From NCBI RefSeq assembly GCF_009730915.1, contig NC_052479.1:11591815-11655814 (forward strand): 64,000 nt of DNA, read 5' to 3'. The notes under the pieces were generated by a model. The model was not told where the DNA came from. It worked only from the letters and a program-made list of their open reading frames with translations, and did not search any database. The DNA is from Dioscorea cayenensis subsp. rotundata (taxonomy: Eukaryota; Streptophyta; Magnoliopsida; Dioscoreales; Dioscoreaceae). This document shows positions 23,399 through 34,573 of the stretch, one piece after another. How positions within the stretch are numbered: position 1 is the stretch's first letter; each line of letters begins with the position of its first letter. The position numbers and the translations under genes are program-made.

Positions 23399-24322
23399 CC
23401 TTAAAGGTACCTGAGGAACAAGATCTGACAAGATTCCAGGATTTGACACCAGTGATATCCTAAGTTTATTTAGATGTTGGTATGATGTTTAAATACAAAT
23501 CTGCTCTGACTATTCATTGATAAAGATAAAAGATGTTTTTGGTGGTTGTGGTTAGCAGTTAACAGATACTTTCCTGTACAGCATGCTTATGCTGCAGTTA
23601 AAGTTAGATTTTGAAAATTTTAGCCAATCCTAATCAAGATATTCAAACAGCAATAGCCTATACTCCTGACAACAGTTAATTCAAAAGGCAATGTACCTTC
23701 AATAGCCTATGCTTGTGATGATCCTGTGTTGGATTTTTCTCTTGACTGGTTTTCTGTTTATCTGAAGGGAAAAGCTTGGGGCACTTGAAATAAAAAGCTT
23801 TTTATCCTTCTCTGATGTCCCTGTGTCACAAGTTAAAAAGAATTTTTAGATTGTATGCCAATAAATGTTTTTCTTAGCAAGAATCTTTAGAGTCTTGTTG
23901 CTTTGTGTCTTATTTAGTTTAATTATGTTTTTGCTGAAATAATTCATGTTCTCTAGATATTTTTCCATGTAAGGCACTTTATTTTCCAGCCAAACTGATG
24001 ACATATTGAAATTGGGTGGTATTTGGAATCTTATGAGGCGGTACCTTTTTCATGTATTTGAAGAAGTTTTCACTCATTGGTACATATGTTGTGGAATATA
24101 TGTTACACATATTTTTTTGACCATTTATTAATTGAACAACATTGATGCAAAATTTGATACAAATAAGGTCATTTATGGTTTTCTCCGAACTTATATTATC
24201 AGGAAGTTTTGGTAATCAGCTGTTTGTGTAACTTTCAAATTTATATTTACTTTTGTAATGGTTTTTCTTAAACATTTTTGATTCAGTATATATATATACA
24301 TATATATCTTTTGTTTGCACAG

Positions 24323-27192
24323 ATGGCAAGATGGGATGAGATTTTGACTCTTCCAGTACAAAATCCACCTACACCGGAGTTTTCTGCAATTGATTTAGTT
24401 TGGTCCAGGGTGGGAGGGTGGCGAGAGAAAATTGATAGACTTGCTCTCATTCCCTTCTCCAGAGTGAATGATTTTGTAAGAGGTGAGTCCAATAATAAAG
24501 AATGCCCTACAAGATTTCATGTTGAAGCAAGGAGAAGGAGGCCTCTAGAAATGGGCTACAAGCCAAAAGTTGATGGAATTCTTGAATATATATTGTAAGT
24601 TGAACCTTTTCTGTATTGCTGAAATTTTTTAGGCATATAGTTTTGGGATTATGCTGGTTTTTATGGTCACATATAATGTGAAAAGTCTAAATTTGTATCG
24701 ATTGATCTAATCAAATTGTTTTTTCTTAAACAACTTTTACCAGCTGCACTGTTGATAATGTGATCACATTTGATATCATTTTATTTCAATGGTTTAAAAT
24801 TTTCTTTGTATGAAAGTGACTTCATTAACCTTATAGGCCTATTACATCATTAAACAATCGGTATGGTATCACTATCAGAGGCTACATAAATATTTTAACC
24901 AACCAGTTACCTAATGATCAATAAAGGGTGCTGTCAATACTTTACGGTTGTCAAAATTTGCTATACTTTTTGGTATGGAAGGTTGGCGATAAAGGATGCC
25001 GGTAGATGATGGTTTTCATGTTTGAAAACTTGAAAATTCCCCTTTGCTTTTTGTGATATATGCAGTTGAATTTCAGGTACTGGTGCTTGTTTGGCCCTGA
25101 TGATCATAGGAAAGGTGGTGTTGTTCATCCCAGTAGAAATTATGCTGTAAAGCGAAAAACCCTTGCGGGCAGGCCAAATACAAAGAGAGGTTGTGTATGT
25201 CATTTCATTGTTAAGAGGTTAATAGCTGAACCAACTGTTGCACTGGTCATATATAATCAAGATAAGCATGTAGATAAGAGAGGATCGCCATGCCATGTCC
25301 CATCAGATAATAAGGCTGCTGGAACCAGTGCAATGTTTGCACCTTACATCTCTGATGAGCTTCGTCTTCAAATTTTGTCTTTACTATTTGTTGGAATCCC
25401 TGTGGAGACCATAATGCAGAGGCACACTGAGATAGTGGAGAAGCAGGGTGGTCCTTGTAATAGGGATGATCTTCTTACCCACCGTTATGTCAGGAGGTTA
25501 GAGAGGAAGATCAGGCGCTCTACATATGAGCTGGACTCTGTTGATGATGCTAGTGTTGCACTGTGGGTTGAGAACCATCGTGATCACATTTTCTTTTATG
25601 AGGATTTCTCTGATTCAGAACCATTTGTTTTGGGCATCCAAACAGAGTGGCAGCTTCAACAGATGATTCGTTTTGGAAATGGCAGTATTGTTGCATCTGA
25701 CTCAAGGTTTGGAACAAACAAGTTAAAGGTCGGTTATGCTTACGTTTTCCCCCTGTGGTTGCTTAAGGTTGCTTCTGTATGTTTAAAGCTGACCCTTTCT
25801 TTTATCAATTTTTGTATAGTATCCCATCTATACTCTCCTTGTTTTTGGTTCAAATAACAATGCGATCCCTGTAGCATGGATCATAACTCCAAGCTTTGCT
25901 CGTGGCAAGATGCATAGGTGGTTGGGAGCACTCTATGACAGAGTACATACAAAGGATCCAACATGGAAATTGGGTGGTTTCATTATTGATGATCCTGCTG
26001 CTGATGTTCTTATGATCAGGTTTTGTACATCGCTGTACTTTTCTTTAATTAAATTTCTGTCATTTGAGAGAAATTAATTTTTTAGATGTCATTATATAAT
26101 GCAGGGAGGTGTTTCAGTGCTCTGTTTTGATCAGCTTTTTGGCAGTGTGCCATGCTTGGTACAAAAATTAATAGATAGATGTTCGAGAAACAAATATATG
26201 TGCTGAGATGTCAAGAAAGTGACTTGGAGAAGCAGTATCCCATGTTTGCAGAGGAACTGGTGATATGAAGGTATTTGAGGCTTTTATGGAGGATTTTGTT
26301 GACTGTTCGAGTTTCATGGATTACTTCAAGGCTGTATGGTTTCCTCGAATTGGTTAGTCTTTAGTGTTTGGCCTGACTCTTCTATCCCAAACCTTTTTTA
26401 TTATGGTGATTTAATTGTTAATTGTTTCCACTTTTTTTAGGGGCATGGGTTGATGTATTGAAGGCTCTTCCATTGGCTACCACAGAGGTCTCTGCAGCAA
26501 TTGAGTGCTATCATCATTTACTCAAACTCAGGCTGTTGAATGAGAAGGATTCTAATATTTACCAGCGTGCAGATTGGCTTGTGGACAAATTGGGTACTAA
26601 GGTGCATTCTTATTACTGGTTAGATGAGTTCACTGGCAGGGAGAACTTTGCTCGGTACTCGAAAGATGAGTGGAAAAGCGGCTTAACATCATGGAGACGG
26701 GCATTGCAGATTCCTGACTCGGATGTCATTGTAGATGGAAAATACGCAAAGGTTATTAGCCGTAAAAGAGAAGGGAAGGTGCATACAATTCTGAATCCAG
26801 GTTGCGAGTTTGCTATCTGTGATTGCCAATGGTCAAGGATGGGAAATCTTTGCAAGCATGTGATTAAGTCAACTAAAGTTTTTCGAGATAAGGGTTTAGC
26901 TGCACCTTCAACTAGTCTTTTTGAGTTTAATCAAGCCTTGACGAGTATTCTTCGACACCCGCCACATGATTCCTTGAGCCGTGATCATGCGATTGCTTTG
27001 GTTGTTTGCATTCAGTCTCAGTTAAATGGATTGTTCGATCTTGAAAAAGGTAGGACCACCTCTTCTACTTCAGTCCAAGCAGCTGCCAATTCTGAATTGT
27101 CCTCTGATGAACCAATAGATGCTGATACAAATTTGATACATGAAAATCATTCTGTTTCAGAGAATGTTTGTGGGATGGGAGAAGTGGGATAG
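24323..27192 (+). pseudogene. SWIM zinc-finger / MULE-domain protein, exon 5 disrupted
   Basis: Five coding exons: 24323-24594, 25077-25728, 25820-26019, 26105-26352 and 26441-27192. Their lengths sum to 2124 nt (708 codons with the stop), and every junction has GT/AG and matching phase. The product matches a conserved plant family (I recall Arabidopsis AT4G13970): MARWDEILTLPVQNP at the start, an LASDSRFGTNKLK-like MULE transposase domain continuing IPVAWIITP, and the SWIM motif CDCQWSRMGNLCKH near 26818-26859. The family may descend from a domesticated Mutator transposase, with a nucleic-acid-binding role. The coding exon at 26105-26352 (the fifth, counting the leader) contains TAA, TAG and TGA in frame, while length and flanks stay in frame. 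The other exons look intact. So this is either a recent pseudogene or has local sequence errors. The start is the first ATG, directly after an acceptor. Confidence 0.85.
26105..26352 (+). other. Disrupted exon of the SWIM-domain gene
   Basis: In the phase set by its neighbours the exon begins REVFQCSVLISF and ends FMDYFKAVWFPRIG, as expected. The middle reads HAWYKN, two adjacent stops (TAATAG), then ICAEMSRK, a TGA, and LGEAVSHVCRG. A deleted base followed by an inserted base would explain the first pair, because a neighbouring frame encodes the expected LIDRCS over that short span. The TGA is an extra codon relative to the family as I recall it. Confidence 0.75.
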
Positions 27193-27694
27193 ACTCTTTT
27201 CCAAGAGAGGATAGTGTTTTCTATGGTGCTAATGTGGTTGTTGATGATAACTTATTACACCCTTCATGGTAAATATAAGATTATTCTTATCGATGATGCG
27301 CTCCCTAAGTTCCTAACATGAAATAATAATATCTTTTGCAGATGTCTTTGTGGTAAGATTATTTTTTGGTAGTATGTTTTTGTTGGTTAGGATTATATTT
27401 TGCCTGTAAATTTTTCTTGTCTGTTCTATGTATATTCACTGTTTCTATTTGATGCCTATTTAATCCTAGTATTGGTACATTTCTCATGTCGGATTTGATT
27501 GAAAATTGGCAGCAGTTGTTCGGTTCTTGATCTGTCTTGTTTTCTGTTTGTCGTGATAATAATTAATTAGAGCATAGGTTTATGCTAAGAAACGCTTTGT
27601 GATTTCTGGTAAACCCTAAAAAAAGCTTCAGGAAAGGTTTTCTGCCATTATAGGACAAAGTGGGAATTGTGATATTTTTGGTAGTTGACTGTAA
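27193..27694 (+). other. 3' flank of the SWIM-domain gene
   Basis: Non-coding sequence after the TAG at 27190-27192, presumably the 3' untranslated region and terminator. It is T-rich, and I could not choose a single polyadenylation signal with confidence. Confidence 0.4.
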
Positions 27695-27696
27695 TA

Positions 27697-27964
27697 CTCC
27701 CTCCGTTCCTTTTTATCTATCATGAATAACCGAATCTCACATACCAATAAATCTAGTTATTTTAAAAATTTTTATAAAAAATTTGTTATCTTTCCAAAAT
27801 TATCCCTAATTTATATCTTTACATTTCTCTCTAATATTTAATTCAGGAAGAGAATTGAATAAAAATATTAGAGTAGTATTGAGAAAAAATAAATGCTTCT
27901 TGATAATAAAAACGATGATGATAAAAGAACATGGGCTATGATGGATAAAAAGGAACGGAGGGAG
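27697..27964. mobile_element. Stowaway-type MITE (Tc1/mariner)
   Basis: It begins CTCCCTCCGTTCCTTTTTAT and ends with the inverted copy (AAAAAGGAACGGAGGGAG), 268 bp in all. A TA precedes the left end (27695-27696), with TT at the right where TA is expected. CTCCCTCCGTTCC termini and a TA target are diagnostic of Stowaway MITEs. No coding capacity. It lies about 0.5 kb downstream of the SWIM-domain gene. Confidence 0.92.
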
Positions 27965-28150
27965 TTGGTAAATTGTAGCACTGCTATTTACAAGGGGAAC
28001 AAGGGGTGGGCGAATGGGCCATGTGGTATATATATATATATATATCACATTAATGTATAAAATATAAAAAATAATATTTTTAGAAAAAAATTATTTGTGA
28101 AATTTTATTATTTTTGCTCTTCCTTTGGTATTTAATAAATTAGTTATTTA

Positions 28151-28434
28151 GTAATAATTTTTAAAAATTTATTACTTGACAACTTGATTTTCTAAAAAAA
28201 TTAGTATATATGTTATTAAAAATCAGTAATATATTTATAAAAATCTAATATTTGTCTCAATTAATTTTTATTTGTATTTTAGAGTGATTTTAGTAATAAT
28301 GTTTAAAAAATTTATTATTTGACAACTTGATTTTCTAAAAATTAGTATATATGTTATTAAAAAAATCAGTAATATATTTATAAAAATCTAATATTTGTCT
28401 CAATTAATTTTTATTTGTATTTTAGAGTGATTTT
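28151..28434. repeat. 142-bp tandem duplication
   Basis: GTAATAATTTTTAAAAATTT... at 28151-28292 is followed directly by a near-identical copy at 28293-28434. Both contain TTGACAACTTGATTTTCTAA and end TTGTATTTTAGAGTGATTTT. AT-rich, non-coding. Confidence 0.9.
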
Positions 28435-28859
28435 TAGTTTTTTAAAAACAAAATTTTGGCCCCCTTTAAAAAATTTTTCTAGCTCCAGCCTTGGCTGTTT
28501 AACAACTTCAATTCGTTGGCTTCGTTGGTTCCCTATGTTATTTGATTTTTAGAGTAAAACTACTGAATTTTTCATATTTAAAATGAAGTTTTTTGTTATT
28601 ATTTTTATAGAAGATAGCATAATTTTTCTATTAGCTCAAAAACCATTCATGAATATAGAATTATGGTATTTGATAATACAATTGTTGTTATAATAAATGG
28701 ATGTAGAGGCAGAACAGTTTGAGCTGTAGATTCACTTGTTCAGAAAGTGATTGTTTATATAGATAAATAAATAAATAAATAAATAATTAATTATAATTAA
28801 TTAATTTTAAATCAAATACGTATATCAATTATCAAATACACGTCAAAATTAAAATACAC

Positions 28860-29585
28860 AAATCTTAGGATCAGCCAAGAGCACAAATCTCGAAGTGATA
28901 TAAAATATTCAAATCTCAAAGATCAGCTGAGAGCATTGATTTCGATGCGAGTTAAAATATTTAAATCTTAAGATCAGTTAAGAGCACAGTTTGCGCTCGA
29001 GGCTATCTAAAAATATTTAAATCTCAAAATCAGCCAAGAGCATAGATCTAGAGGTAATCTAAAATACACAAATCCCAAGATCGGGCAATTACATAGATCT
29101 CGGGCGATTTAAAATATCAAATCTCAAGATCAGTAAGAGTATAGATCTTGAGGCGATCTAAAATACATAAATCTCAAGATTAGCCAAGAGCATAGATTTT
29201 GAGACGATCTAAAATCCACAAATCCCAAGATCAGCCGAGAGCACATATCTCGAGACGATCTACAATACACAAATCTCAGGATTAGTCTAGAGCACAAATA
29301 TCAAGGCAATCTAAAATATTCAAATCTCAAGATTAGTCATGAGCACAAATCTCTAGACAATCTAAAATATATAAATTCCAAGATTAGCCGAGAGCACAGA
29401 TCTCGAGGCAATATAAATCCCAAGTCGAGGGCATAAATCTCAAGGCGATCTAAACTATTCGAATCCCAGGATCAGCCAAGTGCACATATCTCGAGACAAT
29501 CTAGAATATTCAAATATCGGGATATCAAAAGGCGATTTAAAAATATTTAAATCTCAAGATTGAATATGAATACAAATCAAGAGGC
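28860..29585. repeat. Degenerate minisatellite, ~51-bp unit, ~15 copies
   Basis: The consensus unit starts AAATCTCAAGATCAGCCAAG, continues AGCACAGATCTCGAGGCGAT and ends CTAAAATACAC. Unit starts can be followed at about 28860, 28910, 28962, 29019, 29070, 29119, 29168, 29219, 29270, 29321, 29372, 29414, 29460, 29511 and 29548. Most units are 49-52 bp; the units at about 29372, 29511 and 29548 are shortened. The right edge runs into a TA microsatellite. Confidence 0.9.

Positions 29586-29589
<4 letters not shown>

Positions 29590-29625
<36 letters not shown>
29590..29625. repeat. (TA)n microsatellite
   Basis: A run of alternating T and A of about 34 bases directly after the minisatellite, followed by AT-rich, low-complexity DNA to about 29890. 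Shorter TA runs also occur near 31160-31190, 31323-31341, 33628-33651, 39057-39076, 62281-62309 and 62629-62654. Confidence 0.9.
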
Positions 29626-29627
<2 letters not shown>

Positions 29628-29984
29628 TAATAAATTAAAAATAAAAAAAATCAAATCAGATAACAAATAATAATAAAAAAATCAAATCAAATCTGAACGA
29701 TAATATAATATATATACATATATATTTTACTAAATAATAATAATGGCTAAATATAAAATAAAATAATATATATAAATATAATATGTATGAAAATATAATA
29801 AATAATAAGCTAATACTAATAAACAATTTATAATATATATAATAATCATAATAATAATAATTTTTTTTTAAATAATAATAAAATAAATAAGAAGAAAAAA
29901 TGGCGAAATGTGTTCGATCGTCGTGGTACCCATGATCATACAAACCGTCCACTCCCTCGATCAACACAATCAACCATGCCTTAC

Positions 29985-31031
29985 CAATGTTTTTAAAACT
30001 GTACCGAGAAGTGAACCGACCTCATATTTAGGTCATGGGTTGGTCTGTCCGACCAGATGACCCATTCTGATTTGACCGGATGACGTCATGTGTGTGTATA
30101 TATATATTTAAAATAATATAAAATTATAAATATTTTGTGTGACAATTAAGATAATTGAGATAGCATAATATTTAAAATATTCGTATATAAAGAGAACAAA
30201 AAACAGAAAAATCAATATTTTGCACAATTAATATTACCTTTCTTTAGACAAAGCACAATATATAAATTGATGAAATTGAGAACCATAAAAGAGTTCTTAG
30301 GTATCAACATGATTGAAAGTTGAAACTTGAAACAATGGTTTTGAGTAGTATATTTATAATAGTATAGGATTGAACTTGTTTGAGTAATCGAGGTTGATCA
30401 TGGAACTCCCTTCACTCTTTAGTCTATTGGGACCCAAGTAGCTTTCGAAAGTGATTAATAAAGTTCAGAATATGCAAATCATGTTGCCTAATTGGAGATA
30501 TAAGATAGAGTAAATTGCTAATATACACTTATATTGGTAAAGATTTACAAAAACAATAGAAAAACTTAGAGAAAGAAAGATTTAACCTCCTTCTCCTTCA
30601 GTCGAGGCCTTTGGTCATCTAGTAGGAAAAATCTCTTTCTCCTTATAGTAGGCCTCTCCCTTTTCTTTGCGATAGAGAGATATATCCTTGTAGCAGAGTT
30701 GCGAGCCTTCTTCTTCTCTTTTCTTCCCTCCTTGCAAAATGGGTAAGATTGATCGAAAGATGAGAAAAATGAATGAGAGGTAGCCATGCAGGAGGCTGTG
30801 AGTCTGGACCGAGAGAAAGAGAACATTCCAAAAGAATCAAACCTAATTCATAAAACCAGGGTTTTTGCTACGTTTTCGACCCAACCGGCCCGATTCACTC
30901 TGGTTTTAGCCGTGTTTGACCCGGTTCTAAGGTTGGTCAAATATTGGTATTAACTCGGATCTGGGCTTCGATCTAGTTCCCTATTTTTTTCTATTTGAAC
31001 AAGTCGGTCTGGTCCTGTTTTAAAAACATTG
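29985..31031. mobile_element. Non-autonomous TIR element, CAATGTTTTTAAAAC ends
   Basis: The left end CAATGTTTTTAAAACTGTACC and the right end GTCCTGTTTTAAAAACATTG are inverted copies for about 15 bases and loosely thereafter. GGTC/GACC-rich segments follow inside both ends (for example ACCGACC and CCGGCCCG). The flanks TGCCTTAC (29977-29984) and CGCCTCAC (31032-31039) match at 6 of 8 positions, suggesting an aged 8-bp duplication and so possibly hAT. The interior (about 1 kb) has no recognisable transposase. Confidence 0.6.
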
Positions 31032-31160
31032 CGCCTCACGGTCAGCCACACTCCCACAACTAACTATCATGTGGGGAAAAGTTTTTAAAAGGGCAATCGA
31101 AGAAAAAATTGAAGGGGGAGAAGTTTTGGAAGGAGAAGATCAAAAGAAGAAGAAAATGGT

Positions 31161-31192
<32 letters not shown>

Positions 31193-31359
31193 TTCTCTTT
31201 CTACAAACATATGTGTGTAAAAAAAAAATCATTGAAGAAAGTTGTTGCCTGCCGCAGTTCCTACTATTATTGCGTGATGCCATTGCTGACACCATCGTTG
31301 CCGTAGTTCGTTATTGTCATGAATATATATATATATATATATTGAAGCCACTGCCGACA

Positions 31360-33103
31360 CTAGCGTGGGTGGAATATCCCTTGCTCGTCTCCTTTTTGTT
31401 GCTGTTTTCTGATGAGTGCAATTTATATCATGTTTTTCTTACCCCTCAATTCATACATTTGCTTGCCTTTTTGGCACATTTTTATATACATTCGGTGCTA
31501 TTCTGGGTATGTTTGTTAATGATGCAGGAATTGAGGAGCTCGATTCAATCACGAATGCTTTGTGTTCCAAGCTCGAGCATGGGGTAGAAATGGTCTTTGG
31601 AGTGATGATCAATGGTGTTGGAGTGATGGAAGAAATGCTAAATGCTCAAGCTCAGCATGGGTAGAACAAAGTTGTGCTCTGTCCTCCTGAATCTCCCAGC
31701 CTTGTGCGGATCAAGTGAAGAAACTCACGAGGGGAGTGGCACCAAAGGCGAACATGGTTGAAGCACACTCGTGTCCACCGCCCTCGAAAAATCTCGAGGT
31801 TGGAATTATTTTCTACTCAATAGGGGAAGCACGTGCCGGAGGCTCCTAGCACGATCATGTTCAAGGAAGCACGTACGAAGCACGACTGCGCTTCCTTCCA
31901 TTGAAAATTCCAGGCGAACACTTAGCCGATTCACTCAAAATCATTCCATGGAAACACGGGTTGAACACGACCGTGCTTAGACTGTGTCGAGCTTGAAGAC
32001 AACCCTTTTTAATTCCAGTTTCTATGGTTTTCCCTCATCTTTGTTCAGGGATTCGACTCTCCACCAGGAGGACTTTGAAGAGGGTGAAGATCAGGCTTCA
32101 CCACACTTTCTAAGGGGATCAAGAAAGAGTTGGAGGCACAAGAGAAGTGGGGTAAAGCATACGGAGCTTGATGAGGAAGATTATCTTGAGGAGAAGGAAG
32201 TCATGTCTTATTTCTCTAATTCTTTATCTTAGTTTTCCTCGTTGTACCCATCCATAAGGTGCTAACTGTCCATGGTGCCCTGGGATGTGAACCATATTGT
32301 TTTGTATCATTTGACTACTTGATTTTTAATGATTATGGAGTTCTTTTGGTTTCTTGTGTTTAATCTTGTGTTTGCATAACTTGATGGTTTGATTTGCACA
32401 GTTGCTTAGGTAATCTAGTTATCTTGGCATAACTTGGTGTATTTGAGAACCATAGTTGCACATTGCTTTAGAGCACACACTTGAACCACAGAATGTACCT
32501 GGTAAACATTAGAATCAAAGTCGACGCTATATAACTCATAGGAATCATCCTGGGTCATTGCTATTTTTGTTGTTGAAAACAAGTCCAAATCCCCCAATCA
32601 CTACCATCATTCACTCTTTCATTATTGGTTCTTAATTCAATCTTTTTTTACAATCTTTTGTTTTAAGCTGAACATCGAGAAGATAGATTAGTACTTTCTA
32701 AGTCCAGTCCCTGAGGTTTGACAACCCTACCCCTTATGGGGTACCACTTTTACTACTTGTGTGTGACCCATGCACTTGCGAAGAACACATCATTTTGCCA
32801 TTAGAGAATGGTTGCCATCGCCGTTGTTGCTAGCGCTAGCAAAGGATGGAATATCCCTACTTGCCTCCCTTTTTGTTGCTGCTTTTGTCAATGCTAGCTA
32901 GGGGTGGAATATCCCTTGCTCTTCTCCCTTTTGTAGCTATTTTACCATTGGAGAATGGTTGCTATCACCGCTGCTACCAACATTAGTGAGGGTGGAATAT
33001 CCCTTGCCCACCTCCCTTTTGCATTGTTTTTGCCATTGGAGAATGGTTGCCATCGCTGCCACTACCAACGCTATCGATTGTGGAATATCCCTCACTCACT
33101 TCC
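31360..33103. repeat. Degenerate tandem repeat, interrupted by a solo LTR
   Basis: Phrases such as GGTGGAATATCCCTTGC, CTCCCTTTTTGTTGCTGCTT and CCATTGGAGAATGGTTGCCA recur near 31370, 32798-32890, 32905-32960, 32990-33050 and 33080. The spacing is irregular (about 58-91 bp between GGAATATCCC copies). The array was split by the LTR at 31410-32792. Sequence on the two sides reads continuously when the LTR and one duplication are ignored. No protein is indicated. Confidence 0.75.
31410..32792 (+). mobile_element. Solo LTR, Ty3/gypsy-like (1.38 kb)
   Basis: Starts TGATGAGTGCAATTTATATC and ends GAAGAACACATCA, that is TGATG...CATCA termini. The flanks are TTTTC (31405-31409) and TTTTG (32793-32797), a 5-bp duplication with one change. 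Near the right end it reads AGTCCCTGAGGTTTGACAAC and later ACTACTTGTGTGTGACCC, a phrase common near the 3' end of large plant gypsy LTRs. The middle has CACGACCGTGCTT-type words. No internal domain follows on either side, so it is a solo LTR. Open frames inside it are not supported as genes. Confidence 0.78.
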
Positions 33104-33994
33104 TAACTCATGTCGTCAATCTCGATGATGATTTCCCAGGGGATGAAGGCTCATCGTGGCCAAGCTTTTTGAAGAGGATTCTGGAGTGATCTTGATTATT
33201 GCAAAGGCGAACAAGAAATGGTATCTGTATCGAAAAGACAATTCTCGAGAAGGAGGGATGGAAATATGTGAGATATATAGGGTTTGATATGTAACAATTA
33301 ACCCATCTACATGTTGAGTTTTGCGCTACAGTACATGTCTAAGATATTGTTGATGCTTAGATTATGCTCTTGGAACTTCTATTGATGAGATGTTCACTTT
33401 GAATCAAAAGAAGGTGCAGATTGTTGGTACCACATGTCCTTGGGTTTTAAAGATTTAGAACATCTGTAGTGATCAATCATTCCTAGAAAGTATTCTCATA
33501 AGAGAGACCATATAGATTACCTCTTTTGCAACGAAATATGCTATTATGTGAAGAACATGTCAGTGTCTATGAATGCATGTGATTACATTCGTGGAGGTGA
33601 CAATGGATTTAGCTCTGATAGAGCTAAATATATATATATATATATATATATATCTTGAGGAAAATCATAATCCGAAGAAGGGTAATGAGATCACTGCGTC
33701 GATGGATTAAACAAAGAAGCTCTCGATTCTTTTGGTTCGGACGCTCTACTTCCAAGCATCATTGAGGAAAGATAAAAATCTCGAGAAAAGGCAATGCATA
33801 AGCGGCTAATAGATGAAGAAGATTCAAAAGAGAAGCTTTGCTTCTATGATTGGAGATCTCGACTCACCATTACAAGATACCATGGAGCTGTCAAACTGAA
33901 TCGACATCTTAGTTAAGCATGCTTTTGAAAAGCATGAGATAGGTTCACACATTACTAAAAGAGACAATCAAGTAGCTCGGCATTCTATAAAAGA
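33104..33994. other. Intergenic DNA with a TA run
   Basis: No gene recognised. It contains the TA microsatellite at 33628-33651. The right part may include sequence flanking the copia element that follows. Confidence 0.4.
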
Positions 33995-33999
33995 ATAAC

Positions 34000-34560
34000 A
34001 TATTGAAGAAAACGAAGAAAAATAAGTTATTGAAATAATTGTTAGAAGTGATTGAAGATAGATGAATTTAGCAGAAATTTGTAGTAATGGCAAAGATTGA
34101 ATTGAAGAAACATCTGCCGTGGAAATAGAATGTGATCAAGGGGTAAGATTAACATTTTAAGTGTTTGAGTGTCGATTATTTTACATTAAGGTTTGAGAAG
34201 AGTGAGCAGAGCATGAGATTAATTATATCAAGATGATTGGTTTAATTTCGAAGCAAGTCTTGATGGTTTTCGTGGGCGGCCGAGGTTGGATCATCAAAGA
34301 GGGTGCATGTCGTCGAGTCTTTCGGGTTAGTCCGTTGAGTTAACCAAAGTGCACCCACATTGCGGTGACTCATCAAACCGCTATCCTTTGAAGTTTTTGT
34401 AAAGATATAAAGCTTGGTTTTGTAAAATTCTAAGAGTGCTCTTTGTTCATTGAATGTTTCTTTTGCATGAATTATCTTGTCTTATAGAAGTGTTATCGAG
34501 GTTTAGTTATATACAAAAAGTTCTTCCTCATGAACTCTAGTTTCTATGAAGTGATTATCA
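34000..34560 (+). repeat. 5' LTR of the plus-strand copia (left edge uncertain)
   Basis: The right edge is fixed by the primer-binding site. The terminal 38 bp match the LTR scrap at 38340-38378 with about three differences. The left edge is inferred from the ATAAC repeat and a TATTGAAGAAAAC start (TGTTGAAGA would be usual), so it may be wrong by tens to hundreds of bases. Confidence 0.5.
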
Positions 34561-34561
34561 G

Positions 34562-34573
34562 TGGTATCAGAGC
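34562..34573 (+). promoter_or_regulatory. Copia primer-binding site
   Basis: TGGTATCAGAGC lies one base after the LTR end at 34560. It is the exact plant copia primer-binding site complementary to the 3' end of initiator methionine tRNA. Confidence 0.9.

Noticed and set aside
28860..29585. CRISPR-like array
   Set aside because: Units are contiguous with no unique spacers and the DNA is plant nuclear; it is a minisatellite.
29656..29973. 105-codon minus-strand open frame rich in Y, I and F
   Set aside because: It is translated AT-rich simple sequence next to a TA repeat and has no coding signature.
31069..31587. 172-codon open frame
   Set aside because: It runs through TA microsatellites into the solo LTR, has a low-complexity composition and resembles no family I know.
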